Assembly: GCA_033239005.1 (NCBI GenBank)
Contig: BSQZ01000022.1
Location: forward strand, 5,567,501 to 5,631,500
Length of the DNA stretch: 64,000 nt
From: Lamellibrachia satsuma
Lineage: Eukaryota; Annelida; Polychaeta; Sabellida; Siboglinidae
Direction: 5' to 3'
The position numbers and the translations under genes are program-made. The notes under the pieces are model-generated. The model saw nothing but the letters and a program-made list of their open reading frames with translations, was not told where the DNA came from and ran no database searches. Below are positions 1 through 11,967 of the stretch, piece after piece (positions within the stretch are counted from its first letter, which is position 1; the number at the start of each line of letters is the position of its first letter).

Positions 1-881
1 GCTGTTTGTAATTACCGCTGACAGTTGCTCTTAGTCAGCCGATTTCGATGTTTATCTCGAGTGACGTCCGCTGCCGTATTAAGTGAATGTAACTAACGAA
101 GCCAAGTGAATTGTAAGGAGACAGTACATAATTATGGTCGTTTCAACGAAAGCAGCAGCATACTGCAACATAAGAGGCAGTGGAGACAATCATTAGATTG
201 TTTCAAATACTGGAGGCAGTAGTGTAACACCAGACACAGATGTCATTAAGACGTTAAGACTTGCAGTAGCAAAGTAAACAGTATTTCCAGTGACGTTCGC
301 TCATTCGTGCAAATGTCTTGTTTCGTTTTAATGAATTCATCGAACATACCATTAAATTCACTTCGGTTCGGCCGAGCCGACATTCGGTGAAAACGGACAA
401 AAGTGACTGTCGTGTTCTTATGTCATCGTCTGTCCTGAAATGAGCCAGGTCTCTTGTGATGCTTCTCGATGTAGTCAGCCTGTCTCTAATTGTTTCACAC
501 GTTGTGTCTTTCAACATAATCATTGAGCCTACGTATTTTAACTTTGGCACTAGTTCAATTTAAGTCTCGTCAATCCGTACTGTTTTTCTCTTCATTTATC
601 TTAAAACCGATTCTTAAAATCAGGGGTACCTTTCGTGAGAGATTAAGGTGGAAATAGTTTTGAGAAGTAAACTGTACAAGATAATTTGGAAGGTGCTATG
701 ATGCGTCAGTGACATGTACACAACTATTGCACCGACTATGAACTAACACATTTGCGATGTATCTGGACCGGAGTCTGTATTATTACTAGAAGACGTCGCT
801 AAAATGTTTGGGGGAAAACATCGATCTAAAAAGTATTCAAAGTGGCGAAGAAGAAGTAAATCTAACGGACAGTCTCTACAG
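1..881. other. no gene recognised
   Basis: Unique-looking, moderately AT-rich DNA. The longest open frame (254-550, minus, 98 codons) shows no domain, signal peptide or convincing splice borders, so I do not call it a gene. Confidence 0.5.
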
Positions 882-1194
882 GAAAGGCATGTGGAGTAAG
901 AAAGGCATATGGAGTAAGAAAGGCATATGGAGTAAGAAAGGCATATGGAGTAAGAAAGGCATGTGGAGTAAGAAAGGCATGTGGAGTAAGAAAGGCATGT
1001 GGAGTAAGAAAGGCATGTGGAGTAAGAAAGGCATGTGGAGTAAGAAAGGCATGTGGAGTAAGAAAGGCATGTGGAGTAAGAAAGGCATGTGGAGTAAGAA
1101 AGGCATGTGGAGTAAGAAAGGCATGTGGAGTAAGAAAGGCATGTGGAGTAAGAAAGGCATGTGGAGTAAGAAAGGCATGTGGAGTAAGAAAGCA
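882..1194. repeat. 18-bp minisatellite, about 17 copies
   Basis: Units of the form gaaaggcatgtggagtaa run head to tail with almost no change; three early units carry catatgg in place of catgtgg. Because 18 is a multiple of three, every frame that lacks a stop stays open (a MWSKKG repeat on plus, MPFLLH on minus). These frames are repeat artefacts. Confidence 0.97.
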
Positions 1195-1640
1195 ACTTTT
1201 GCTAAGTTATATCAACAATCTATCTCGTTTGTTTTAACCAAACTAAGATTAATATAACCGGATGTTGCAATCAGAGAAAAACAAGACGACTCAACTGTGC
1301 AATCTGCCGCTGATGACAATAAAAGGTTAATGGGACAATTGAAAACATAAATGTCGCAAAAACCCGCAAAGGTTTAACAGTCAGTGGCAAATATATTGAT
1401 TGCCAGTTGATTAATCGCAGGGAAAATGATGATGCTCGTGTGGTCGATTGGTTGTAAGGAATTTGATTAATTACGAGATGTCAAGGGTTGGTATGAAAAC
1501 ATCGCTAACGACACTACGCGCAGTTAGCTTTAGCGTCGCACGTCGATATATGTTCAGACGACATTGTTTATTTCTCGATCATAATTATTCACAAGGATGC
1601 TGACTTGGGGCGCGTGGAGACAGCGTTGTTTAATGAATCG
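1195..1640. other. no gene recognised
   Basis: Spacer between two minisatellites. I see no coding, RNA or repeat signal in it. Confidence 0.5.
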
Positions 1641-3930
1641 AGAATCGAATCGAGTTGTAAGATGGACGATGGCCTGAATGAATTGAGGAGAGAGTTGTAA
1701 GCCAGACGATGGGCTAAATGAACTGAGGAGGGATTTGTAAGATGGACGATGGGCTGAGTGAAATGAGGAGGGATTTGTAAGATATACGATGGGCTGAATG
1801 AATCGTGGTGCGAGTTGTAAGAAATACGATGGGCTGAATGAAATGAGGAGAGAGTTGTAAGATATACGATGGGCTGAATGAACTGAGGAGAGATTTGTAA
1901 GCTATACGATGGGCTGAATGAATTGAGGAGAGAGTTGTAATATATACGATGGGTTGAATGAACTGAGGAGAGATTTGTAAGCTATACGATGGGCTGAATG
2001 AATTGAGGAGAGAGTTGTAAGATATACGATGGGCTGAATGAATTGAGGAGAGAGTTGTAAGATATACGATGGGCTGAATGAATTGAGGAGAGAGTTGTAA
2101 GATATACGATGGGCTGAATGAATTGAGGAGAGAGTTGTAAGATATACGATGGCCTGAATGAACTGAGGAGAGATTTGTAAGCTATACGATGGGCTGAATG
2201 AATTGAGGAGAGAGTTGTAAGATGTACAATGGGCTGAATGAATTGAGGAGAGAGTTGTAAGATATACGATGGGCTGAATGAATTGAGGAGAGAGTTGTAA
2301 GATATACGATGGGCTGAATGAATTGAGGAGAGAGTTGTAAGCTATACGATGGGCTTAATTAATTGAGGAGAGAGTTGTAAGATATACGATGGGCTGAATG
2401 AATTGAGGAGAGAGTTGTAAGATATACGATGGGCTTAATTAATTGAGGAGAGAGTTGTAAGATATACGATGGGCTTAATTAATTGAGGAGAGAGTTGTAA
2501 GATATACGATGGGCTTAATTAATTGAGGAGAGAGTTGTAAGATATACGATGGGCTGAATGAACTGAGGAGAGAGTTGTAAGCTATACGATGGGCTTAATT
2601 AATTGAGGAGAGAGTTGTAAGATATACGATGGGCTGAATGAACTGAGGAGAGATTTGTAAGATATACGATGGGCTTAATTAATTGAGGAGAGAGTTGTAA
2701 GATATACGATGGGCTGAATGAACTGAGGAGAGAGTTGTAAGCTATACGATGGGCTTAATTAATTGAGGAGAGAGTTGTAAGATATACGATGGGCTGAATG
2801 AACTGAGGAGAGATTTGTAAGATATACGATGGGCTTAATTAATTGAGGAGAGAGTTGTAAGATATACGATGCGCTGAATGAACTGAGGAGAGAGTTGTAA
2901 GATATACGATGGGCTTAATTAATTGAGGAGAGAGTTGTAAGATATACAATGGGCTGAATGAATTGAGGAGAGAGTTGTAAGATATACGATGGGCTGAATG
3001 AATTGAGGAGAGAGTTGTAAGATGGACGATGGACTGAATGAATTGAGGAGAGAGTTGTAAGATATACGATGGGCTTAATTAATTGAGGAGAGAGTTGTAA
3101 GATATACGATGGGCTGAATGAACTGAGGAGAGAGTTGTAAGCTATACGATGGGCTTAACTAATTGAGGAGAGAGTTGTAAGATATACGATGGGCTGAATG
3201 AATTGAGGAGAGAGTTGTAAGATATACGATGGGCTGAATGAATTGAGGAGAGAGTTGTAAGATGGACGATGGGCTGAATGAATTGAGGAGAGAGTTGTAA
3301 GATATACGATGGGCTTAATTAATTGAGGAGAGAGTTGTAAGATATACGATGGGCTGAATGAATTGAGGAGAGAGTTGTAAGATATACGATGGACTGAATA
3401 AATTGAGGAGAGAGTTGTAAGATAGACGATGGGCTGAATGAATTGAGGAGAGAGTTGCAAGATAGACGATGGGCTGAATGAATTGAGGAGAGAGTTGTAA
3501 GATGGACGATGGACTGAATAAATTGAGGAGAGAGTTGTAAGATAGACGATGGGCTGAATGAATTGAGGAGAGAGTTGTAAGATATACGATGGGCTGAATG
3601 AATTGAGGAGAGAGTTGTAAGATAGACGATGGGCTGAATGAATTGAGGAGAGAGTTGCAAGATAGACGATGGGCTGAATGAATTGAGGAGAGAGTTGTAA
3701 GATGGACGATGGACTGAATAAATTGAGGAGAGAGTTGTAAGATAGACGATGGGCTGAATGAATTGAGGAGAGAGTTGTAAGATATAAGATGGGCTGAATG
3801 AATTGAGGAGAGAGTTGCAAGATAGAAGATGGCCTGAATTAATTGAGGAGAGAGTTGCAAGATATACGATGGGCTGAATGAATTGAGGAGAGAGTTGCAA
3901 GATAGAAGATGGCCTAAGTGAATTGAGGAC
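1641..3930. repeat. 40-bp minisatellite, about 57 copies
   Basis: The unit is gatatacgatgggctgaat followed by gaattgaggagagagttgtaa, 40 bp. Variants are patterned: gatatacgat, gctatacgat, gatggacgat and gatagacgat heads, and ggctgaatgaa against ggcttaattaa middles that recur in clusters, which indicates local block duplications. The first units (near 1641-1800) and last units (after 3780) are the most diverged, as is usual at array edges. The 210-280 codon minus-strand frames over it are artefacts. Confidence 0.98.
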
Positions 3931-3998
3931 GTAGTCTTGAGATATAAACACACAAGAAGCCGTGAATCATAAAGGCAGGACATCAGTATGCAAGTACG

Positions 3999-4110
3999 CA
4001 ACGGGTGTTGGTAATGGCACATACGACAAAGGGTGTTGGTAATGACACATACGACAACGGGTGTTGGTAATGGCACATACCATAACGGGTGTTGGTAATG
4101 ACACACACGA
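3999..4110. repeat. 28-bp repeat, 4 copies
   Basis: Four copies of cgggtgttggtaatg(g/a)cac followed by atacgacaa, with small changes in the last copy. Confidence 0.93.
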
Positions 4111-5215
4111 CATGCAACAAAACATTTATGCATATTTATTTTCCAGTTGTATACCATAATATATTACATAATAATAAAAGCCTCGAGTGGTGGGTGGTGG
4201 GAGGCGAGATTCTGGGAGATGGAATATCGACCGGCGAAGTTCGTGGGATGCGACCAGGATGGGATTACTCACGCAAAGTTCTTATGTTTACCAGGCATTG
4301 ACTGTAGTTATGTCAACACGGACTGCAGTAGACAGCTTTGAGAGGAAACATACGTTAGCCTATGATTTGTAAGACTTCACGTGTTTGGCGGACTCCAGTG
4401 CAGCAAAGTCGGCTGAGTGTGTTGCTCTCAGAAATCTTCTCTTGACAGGAATTGATTGCCACACACAAACACACACGCGTGTTCACGCACGCGCAGACGC
4501 GCACCCAAACACATATACACACACGCACGCCGCACACCCGCACACGCACATACGCACACACGCACACACGCACGCACGCGATTACGGGATTGTTTTCGCC
4601 ATTAGCCAATCGAATCTACGTAATACGATTGTATTACTTACAAGAGGCCTCGGCCAAACAGTCCGTCGCACTTCGAATTAAATGAGGCTTACCAGCAGCT
4701 AATCGTACGTAGGTGCATCCGAGAAACGCCTAATGAGATAGGACGGTGGGCGTTGGACGACATCCAAACAGGGGCTAATTGTGTCTATGTCTGCCACGGT
4801 TGTTTCCGTGCAATTCGTCTACAATTATCGCCGACTCACAACAAATGTTGCCTGACGAACAACACACTAAATGTAAACGCCATTCACAGCTGTACATAAC
4901 CATTAGCCATCTGGTGTACTTGGGACAGGTTCCCGAATCTGACGTTAGATTGCTTTTAGAGTGTTGTGACTTCAACATGTTACCGCTTACATTCTGTGCT
5001 TCGCGAGAGTTGCAATGTCGACGTTTCGTAATGTGCCAGTCGCGTCGAAATTCAGAAAACAAAACGCTAATTATTTTCGAGACGTAATCCAGGCATGCAT
5101 TATACTTGTATATTTATGTTTATAAAGTTTGCTGTTTGAAAAAACATGACTAATAACTTAACAATATCGCATAAGTCATAACTATCGCTAAAGCACGTCG
5201 TGCGTCATCAGTCAA
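4111..5215. other. no gene recognised
   Basis: Contains the CA-rich tract at 4461-4581. Overlapping open frames on both strands near 4775-5087 (about 100 codons) have no recognisable domain. I see no gene. Confidence 0.45.
4461..4581. repeat. CA/CGCA-rich microsatellite
   Basis: Alternating CA, ACGC and ACAC dinucleotide-type sequence with interruptions. Confidence 0.9.
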
Positions 5216-5437
5216 TTGCATCACCACCATCATCGTCGTCATCACCATCATCGTCATCGTCACCATCGTCGTCGTCGTCACCATCGTCGTCGTCGTCACC
5301 ATCATCGTCGTCGTCACCATCATCGTCGTCGTTACCATCATCGTCGTCGTCACCATCATCATTGTCGTCATCACCATCATCGTCGTCATCACCATCATCG
5401 TCGTCGTCACCATCATCGTCGCCATCACCACCACCCC

Positions 5438-5468
<31 letters not shown>

Positions 5469-5563
5469 CTACCATCACCATCACCATCACCATCACCATC
5501 ACCATCACCATCACCATCACCATCACCACTACCGCGATCACTATCATTAACATCAGCGTCGTT

Positions 5564-5638
<75 letters not shown>

Positions 5639-5640
5639 GT
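5216..5640. repeat. compound trinucleotide repeat (ATC/ACC/CGT)
   Basis: In order: a hexa/trinucleotide mix of cgtcgtcgtcaccatcat type, a short (ATC)n, a (CACCAT)n stretch, then an almost pure (CGT)n of about 30 copies at 5552-5637. It reads as poly-Asp on the minus strand and poly-His, poly-Ser or poly-Val on plus, which is expected of the repeat and not evidence of a protein. Confidence 0.97.
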
Positions 5641-5654
5641 AGTTGTCGTTCAAT

Positions 5655-5662
5655 AGACAGAC

Positions 5663-5694
<32 letters not shown>
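5655..5694. repeat. (AGAC)n microsatellite
   Basis: Tetranucleotide run with one variant unit, directly after the trinucleotide block. Confidence 0.93.
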
Positions 5695-7911
5695 TGTGGG
5701 TTGTCTACTCGTTCCTGAACGTTAAACACTTCATTTGTACATATTAGACTCAACATTAATTTATATTTACTGACATTATATGCAAATAAATTTAAATACA
5801 TTGTGGGTCTCATATAAATAAAGTGAATAACATTTATGAATCAGTAGACAAGCCACAGATAGTCTATAAATATGTCTAGAACATACGTTTAGACCTGTCC
5901 ATACGTCTAGACCTGTCCATACGTCTACAACTTATGCATGTATTCGTTTATGTGGGCACAAATTAACAAAAATAAACGGGGCATTCTTTGTCACACAGAG
6001 ACACTTAGAATGGCCCATTTATGTTCGTAGTTTGTGCTCAAATATGTGCGTACATGCAGCTCGTACACGCAGCTCGTACATGCAGCTCGTAGTTTTATTG
6101 GGTTCTAAATGAATAATTAATTACATTTCAAACAGTGTAAATTGGTTCAATGAAATGCATTTGAACAATCCTATATATGGTAATGTTAACATCTGACGAG
6201 TGCATTAGAATAGTTTTCATGCAAATAGATCTATTTCTACTTGGTTCAGTTTTGTTCTTAATAGCATGTATTCGTAGCCGGGCAAATAGGCGTGTAACTG
6301 CTGTTTTGCAGCGTTGCTCTGCATGGGGCTACCGTTTGTTCTGATCCTAAAACAGTAGGGGTTCCGTCATTTTGTTTTCAGTGATGGCCATCGTTGTGAT
6401 AAATCAGCCTTCTCAGAACGTATTTTTAGAAATTTATATTCGCAATCTAGTCAGTGCTATAAATCAAACAGAAAAACGTTAATTACAAGTCGGCAACTGA
6501 TTAATTTATTCTAACGCGACTTTCATGCTATTAGTGAAATTAATCACCAAACGTGGATCATTATTTAAGTTATTGGGACAAACCCATGAAAAATGTGAAC
6601 ATGGCACTCGATTTAGTCATTTGTATTGTGTAATCCTATCATATATGATGACGCGTATCATTTATTACAAAGTGAAACCAGGATATCCGGCGATCACGTC
6701 AAAGTGCTCAGTCGTGAAAATAAGCAAAATCGAATGGCACTTTTGTAATAATGTTCCGTAATAGGATTTAATGAAACTGCTAGGATTCATTGGGCGGCCT
6801 ATGATGATGGGCTGAACGTAAATAACGCGAATGACGTGCCTAATTTAATTGCATTTGAATAAATTCGCTCCACAATCGTTTTACTTACACAATTATTGCG
6901 AATGTGTGGATTGGACGTCTCGTCCTATCCATGTCAGTGAATACGGCGTCGATAGGTGCAATACAATTGCGCACGTATGTCAGAACGAATAATCACAGGA
7001 TGAAATCTCCGAAAGATACGTGGCTGCGTCTCATCAACGAACAGTGTTAACGCCACATACGACGCGAGCTCAATTTCTTCGGATTATCCACAACTTACCA
7101 TAGTTGCCAAATGCCTATCTTTTTATGCATAGCTTATGTCGTACGTACGTAAACAGACAGAACCTACGTTCAAACCACTCTAACGTGCTTTCAAAAAACA
7201 CTGCGTAGTCCAAGTTCAAAACCGGTTCATCATAATAATCACGAACTTACGCCCTCACCTCCCAAATATGTTTTAATCAGACTCGGGTTCAAGTGAATGT
7301 TATCGGTCTATGAATGTCGACTTATTTCCAGTATGACAAGAGTGTGTTGTACCTATATGTTGAAATACTACCGTACTGGTTTGAGTGGGGATGTTTTGAA
7401 CGTCCTACACCATACGTCCCATACCTATATTTGGTTTTTCGCAAACGTAATTTGAAATGAGACTAGCAAAATGTATTAAGCAATTTTAAGGAGTGCGTGA
7501 TCTTGCTGATTAAACGCGGATGCATTATATCGCTGTCACTAGCAGTTCTGACTACGTCTGCTTGCTTGGTTCAGTGTGCAGGAATTGTCTCCAGGTCGGT
7601 CTGTCTGGAGCAAGCAGGTACCACTGAAGAACCCAGCAAGTTACATAAAGAAACTTTTATTATTTTGGTTTTTGACTTCCTGAGTTTTGCGCAATGTCTC
7701 TGCAGAGTAACATTGTAAAGTAACTGCAAATTTGATTTCTATTGCTAAATGCGAACCTGGCATGTACTGATTCGAAATAAATAGTACGTGTGTAATATAC
7801 ATTAATTATATATGTTGTATTTATTTACCGTAATGTTAGACTAATGACAAATTCATGTAAGTTAGTACATTCGGGCTTATGATAACTGATTTAACAAGAC
7901 TTGACAATATT
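5695..7911. other. no gene recognised; two tiny repeats
   Basis: AT-rich intergenic DNA. Holds a triple repeat of tacgtctagacctgtcca near 5883-5932 and three copies of cagctcgtaca near 6058-6092. A frame at 7497-7718 looks like a signal peptide but has no ATG. No gene supported. Confidence 0.5.
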
Positions 7912-8056
7912 GCATCATGGGGAACATCTCATGGGGAACAAATCACGAGGAACATATCATAGGGAACATATCAGGGGGACACATCTCATGGGGAATATAT
8001 CATGGGCAACATCTCATGGGGAACATATCATGGGCAACATTTCATGGGGAATATAT
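7912..8056. repeat. 14-bp degenerate minisatellite, about 10 copies
   Basis: Units of catggggaacatct type, with catgggcaacat and cacgaggaacat variants. It ends a few bases before the dispersed repeat that starts near 8060. Confidence 0.92.
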
Positions 8057-8059
8057 CTC

Positions 8060-8225
8060 CCATGTCGATTTTTTCGAAAGAAAAAACGTATAATTTGACG
8101 AAAACTCTACACAAGGTCAGCGACATGACATACAACAACTTGTGTCATTTTGATAAAATCCTAATCATCATTTTGTGTACAGGACTAAACAAAAACGTTA
8201 CCATGGTCGCCTATGGACAATAGTC
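8060..8225 (+). repeat. dispersed repeat family A, copy 1
   Basis: About 165 bp that match 20525-20690 in the same orientation, sharing gattttctcgaaa, aatttgacgaaaactct, caacttgtgt, attttg and ggtcgcctatgga-type blocks with roughly 70-75% identity by eye. Each copy lies immediately after a different tandem array. No ORF. Possibly the 3' part of a non-autonomous mobile element. Confidence 0.75.
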
Positions 8226-8409
8226 ATACGTCCCGCGCTCTCTCGGAAATAGGCGGTGAACGGGTCTGGCAGATACGGGTGTACTTCCGGGGAATGAAGG
8301 ATCTGACAATGGACGTCTGATTAGTCACACCGCTAGGTTTATCACGGACGATGTCACTCGCCTGTCTACGTGGAACCACCGTGCACATCCACGCCACTGG
8401 GCGCACTAC

Positions 8410-8985
8410 AGGCTGATTTAACAAGATTTAGCAAGATTGTCATCCAATCAAAAGGCCCAGATGGCAAGTGGACAAGGAAGCAGTTAGCTTTTCGTGTGTT
8501 TTCACAGCTCGATACCCCGTTGACTGCCGATGTATTTGTGTTTATAATGAAATGGGACACGCTCATGCAGACCTTTCTCTGTTCTCTGTATAAATACACC
8601 AACTACTTGGTAGGTTATGGTAATGGGCAATCCAATTTTATTCATATCCAACAAGGATTGCCGCTGTGCACACAATAATAGTGATAAAGTCTGCCACAAA
8701 TTGTGCACAGCCTGGTACATTACTGATAAAGCTGGCGTGTATGACCAATTAGCAAACCAGATAAGATTTAACATTAGTGATATTTTCTACTGTAGCTAGC
8801 AACTGCCAAAGACAGTCTTTACCAAAAAAACCCTTGCTGCTCTTATACAAAGCGACAAGCTTATCGAGAAAGTTTTCATCAAAGTGTAACCCGCCCTTCT
8901 AATATATGTGTAAATTTTGTTTTTAAACATATTCACCCTGCTAGCGTTTACAGGATATGCAGAACATCTGTGTCATTCATTAATT
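8410..8985 (-). mobile_element. LINE 3' end (CR1/L2-like), interrupted
   Basis: On the minus strand, 8985-8875 encodes the last residues of a LINE reverse transcriptase polyprotein: the conserved tail NASRVNMFKNKI ... RRAGYT is readable, preceded by INE then a TGA where the family has Trp. The matching tail is found at 51453-51536. Downstream (8868-8410) is the 3' UTR, with the shared block cttccttgtccacttgccat (8463-8482). The UTR is split by the insertion at 8497-8857. Severely 5'-truncated and dead. Confidence 0.8.
8497..8857. mobile_element. short insertion element (about 361 bp)
   Basis: This block is absent from the equivalent LINE 3' UTR at 51.4 kb, where ggacaaggaag runs on within a few bases to cttatcgag. 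Here the block is flanked by agcttttcgtg (8486-8496) and agcttatcgag (8858-8868), a likely target-site duplication with 9 of 11 matches. A second copy of the same block lies alone at 54771-55080. There is no ORF of its own and no clear pol III promoter, so it is a non-autonomous element of unknown class. Confidence 0.75.
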
Positions 8986-9030
8986 GCGGCGCCTTACAGG
9001 CTTATCGTACTAACTGCAGTCGAGCTAACG

Positions 9031-9140
9031 TGCATGCGTGCGTGCATGTGCGTTTGTGTGTGTACGTGTGTATGTGTGTATGTTTGTAAGTATGTATAAT
9101 GGTATGTGTACATGAATGAATGTATGTATGTATGTATGCT
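9031..9140. repeat. TG / GTAT-rich microsatellite
   Basis: Imperfect tgtgtgcgtg and gtatgtatg sequence. Confidence 0.88.
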
Positions 9141-9169
9141 ATGCAACACCTCCAAACGTTCAAATTGGA

Positions 9170-9545
9170 AGCCAAACGGGGACACAGAAAGGGGAGGCCA
9201 AATGGGAGATCAAAGGGGGAGGCCAAACCGGAGGCCAAAGGGGAGGTGAAAGGGGGAGGCCAAAGGGGAGGTGAAAATGGGAAGCCTAGAAGACGGGAAA
9301 GGGGGAGGTGAAAAGGGGAGGCAATCTTCTACCCCAAGTCAAAGTAGGCAGAAAGTAATTTCCCTTTCATCCAAATCAATCAAAATGTGTATCGTTGTTT
9401 TTATCTTATGTATTATGAGGTCAAAGGGGGAGGTCATTGGAGGAAGTGAAAGAGGGAGACCAAAAGGGAAGCCAGGATGATGCAAAATGTGCAGGACAAA
9501 GGAGGAGTCACAAGGGAGATGTCAAATGAGAGGCCAAAGGGGCAA
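9170..9545. repeat. polypurine degenerate repeat
   Basis: Repeated aaaggggaggccaaa / gggggaggtgaaa motifs, nearly all purine on the plus strand, interrupted by an ordinary segment at about 9330-9415. Confidence 0.85.
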
Positions 9546-9706
9546 GCTTAGTCACCCATTATATATACCACCGTGTAGCGGCGCTACAGGTTACGTACGG
9601 AAACAAAATTAACCAAAGGGGGCATGGCTCAATGCCCCTCCCCCAAATACGCACTGGTACCTCATAACGGCTGCGTTATTGCATCGGCCCAACAGTCTGC
9701 CGCCTT

Positions 9707-10378
9707 GGTCTGTGCACACGTCAGCGGTGTCTTCCACTGTGTACACGCCAGCGGTGTCTTCCTCTGTGTACACGTCAGCGGTGTCTTCCACTGTGTACAC
9801 GCCAGCGGGGTTTTCCTTTGTGTACACGTCAGCGGGGTCTTCCACTGTGTACACGTCAGCGGTGTCTTCCACTGTGTACACGTCAGCGGGGTCTTCCTCT
9901 GTGCACACGTCAGCGGGGTCTTCCTCTGTGCATACGTCAGCCGGGTCTTCCTCTGTGTACTCGTCAGCGGGGTCTTCCTTTGTGCACACGTCAGCGGGGT
10001 CTTCCTCTGTGCACACGTCAGCGGGGTCTTCCTTTGTGCACACGTCAGCGGGGTCTTCCTTTGTGCACACGCCAGCGGGGTCTTCCTTTGTGCACACGTC
10101 AGCGGGGTCTTCCTTTGTACACACGTCAGCGGATTCTTCCTCTGATCACACGTCAGCGGAGTCTTCCTCTGTGCACACGTCAGCGGGGTCTTCCTCTGTG
10201 CACACGTCAGCGGGGTCTTCCCCTGTGCACACGTCAGCGGGGTCTTCCTCTGTGTACACGTCAGCGGGGTCTTCCTCTGTGCACACGTCAGCGGGGTCTT
10301 CCTTTGTTCACACGTCAGCGGGGTCTTCCTCTGTGCACACGTCAGCGGGGTCTTCCTTTGTGCACACGTTAACAGGGT
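9707..10378. repeat. 27-bp minisatellite, about 25 copies
   Basis: Unit cacgtcagcggggtcttcct followed by ctgtgta. The unit is nine codons, so frames stay open on both strands (for example CTKEDPADV repeats on minus). Left-hand units carry ggtgtcttccactgtgtac variants and right-hand units carry ggggtcttcctctgtgcac, a gradient of divergence along the array. Confidence 0.98.
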
Positions 10379-11421
10379 CTCCACCATTTGGATGAAATTT
10401 ATAAGTGAACGATACCCAAACGTATGTTATTATAATATGTATTCAACGCTGCGTTAACTTGGCATTCAGGCAAAGGTTGTTATCTGCCTGCAAGTCTGCG
10501 TTATATTGGTATCCAGGCTAATGTTCTTGCATGCCTTCAACTTTGAATTAACTTGGTATCCAGGCAAAAGTTATTTTGCATCATCTACTGTTTACACAAT
10601 AACGCCATGATAGGTGTATGTCACGAAATCTGTGTTAGCGCTATATCAATGGAACGATGGATGTCTTTCACGAAATCTGATTTAGTTTTCTATCAATGGA
10701 ACAGTAGCTGTCTGTCTTGAACTGCGTTAGCTTTCAATCCACGCAAGACCTGGATGTCTGCCACGAAGTCTTTGATATATCTCGGCAAGAAGTAATGTAT
10801 GTTTGACGTCAGTGATGCATGTTTGGCGTTAGCTTGCCGACCACGCAGTGGCGGTTGTCTGATAGACTGCAATTAGGGCCTGGCTGACGACACGGCAATC
10901 AGCTACGGACAGCAATCGCCGTCTGCACGACTTTTCCACAATCCGAACCTTCCTCATATTACAAGGAGACTGGTTGTCATCGATAAACGTTTTCTGAGGA
11001 GCGTGCAGAATCAGAGCGTCAGTGGGACAGCAACAGACATTAGATAAGGCGGTCAGACACAAAATGAACCACTGGTCTCCGTAGACATTGCGTGTCTTGT
11101 CCCAGCGTCGAGGGGCGTCTATAATAGTATCGATGTATCGACGACTGGTCGTTTTCGTTTGACAGATAGTTGGGTTCGCCAGCAATGTGCGTGTGCGTGT
11201 GCGTGTGCGCGCGCGAGCATGCGAGCCGGCACGTGTGTAATGATGGATCTTAATAAAGGTTGTTCGCACAAAATCTCCCCGTATTTACTAATTTATCTGC
11301 CTACACAAATACTGCTGTTTTACTAATTTTACATAGGTTTGTCATCACTACATTCGCAAAACATCGGGGGTCGTGGTTGTTGTCTCAATATGTCGATGGT
11401 AATTTATTATTGGTTGATTCC
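10379..11421. other. no gene recognised
   Basis: A minus-strand frame at 10829-11269 (146 codons, cysteine-rich in the middle) has no recognisable domain or clean splice borders. A short gtgcgtgtgc tract sits at about 11186-11218. Confidence 0.4.
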
Positions 11422-11688
11422 ACTCACTCACTCATTCACTTACTCACTCACTCACTCACTTACGCACTCACTCGTTCACTCACTCACTCACTTACTCACT
11501 CACTCATTCACTCACTCACTCAATTACTCACTCACTCATTCACTCACTCACTCACTTACTCACTCACTCGTTCACTCATTCGCACTTATTCATTCACTCA
11601 CTCCATCACTTACTAATTCATTCATTCACTCATTCACCCATTCACTTATTCACTTATTAACTCAATCTTTCACTTACTCACTCAAAAG
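11422..11688. repeat. (ACTC/ATTC/TTAC) tetranucleotide repeat
   Basis: cactcactcattcactcact-type sequence throughout, with scattered single-base variants. Confidence 0.96.
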
Positions 11689-11725
11689 ATCCTCGTCTGG
11701 CACGTTTATGAGCAGTGTCGATGAG

Positions 11726-11967
11726 CTGTCGTGGTTGCCGTGACTGCCGTGGCTGCCGTGACTGCCGTGGTTGCCGTGGCTGCCGTGGCTGCCGTGGCTG
11801 CCGTGGCTGTCGTGGCTGCCGTGGCTGCCGTGGCTGTCGTGGCTGTCGTGGCTGCCGTGGCTGCCGTGGTTGCCGTGGCTGTCGTGGCTGCCGTGGCTGT
11901 CGTGGCTGCCGTGATTGCCGTGGCTGTCGTGGCTGTCGTGGTTGTCGTGGCTGCCGTGACTGCCGTT
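11726..11967. repeat. 9-bp minisatellite, about 27 copies
   Basis: Units tggctgccg, tggctgtcg, tgactgccg and tggttgccg in mixed order. It abuts the 42-bp array. Confidence 0.97.

Noticed and set aside
1641..3930. Regularly spaced repeats considered as a CRISPR-like array
   Set aside because: There are no unique spacers; the 40-bp units are directly head to tail and the host is a eukaryote.
5150..5653. Poly-Asp protein on the minus strand
   Set aside because: It is the (CGT)n/(ATC)n microsatellite read in one frame; other frames give poly-Ser, poly-His and poly-Val equally well.
7497..7718. Frame with a signal-peptide-like start and cysteine residues
   Set aside because: It begins with GTG, has no upstream in-frame ATG before a stop, and shows no splice or family support.
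9609..10395. Open frames of 170-240 codons on both strands with 9-residue repeats
   Set aside because: All are readings of the 27-bp minisatellite; several frames on both strands are open at once, as expected of a repeat whose length is a multiple of three.
10829..11269. 146-codon minus-strand frame, cysteine-rich centre
   Set aside because: No recognisable domain, and its N-terminal part is read from a GT/GC-rich simple repeat.
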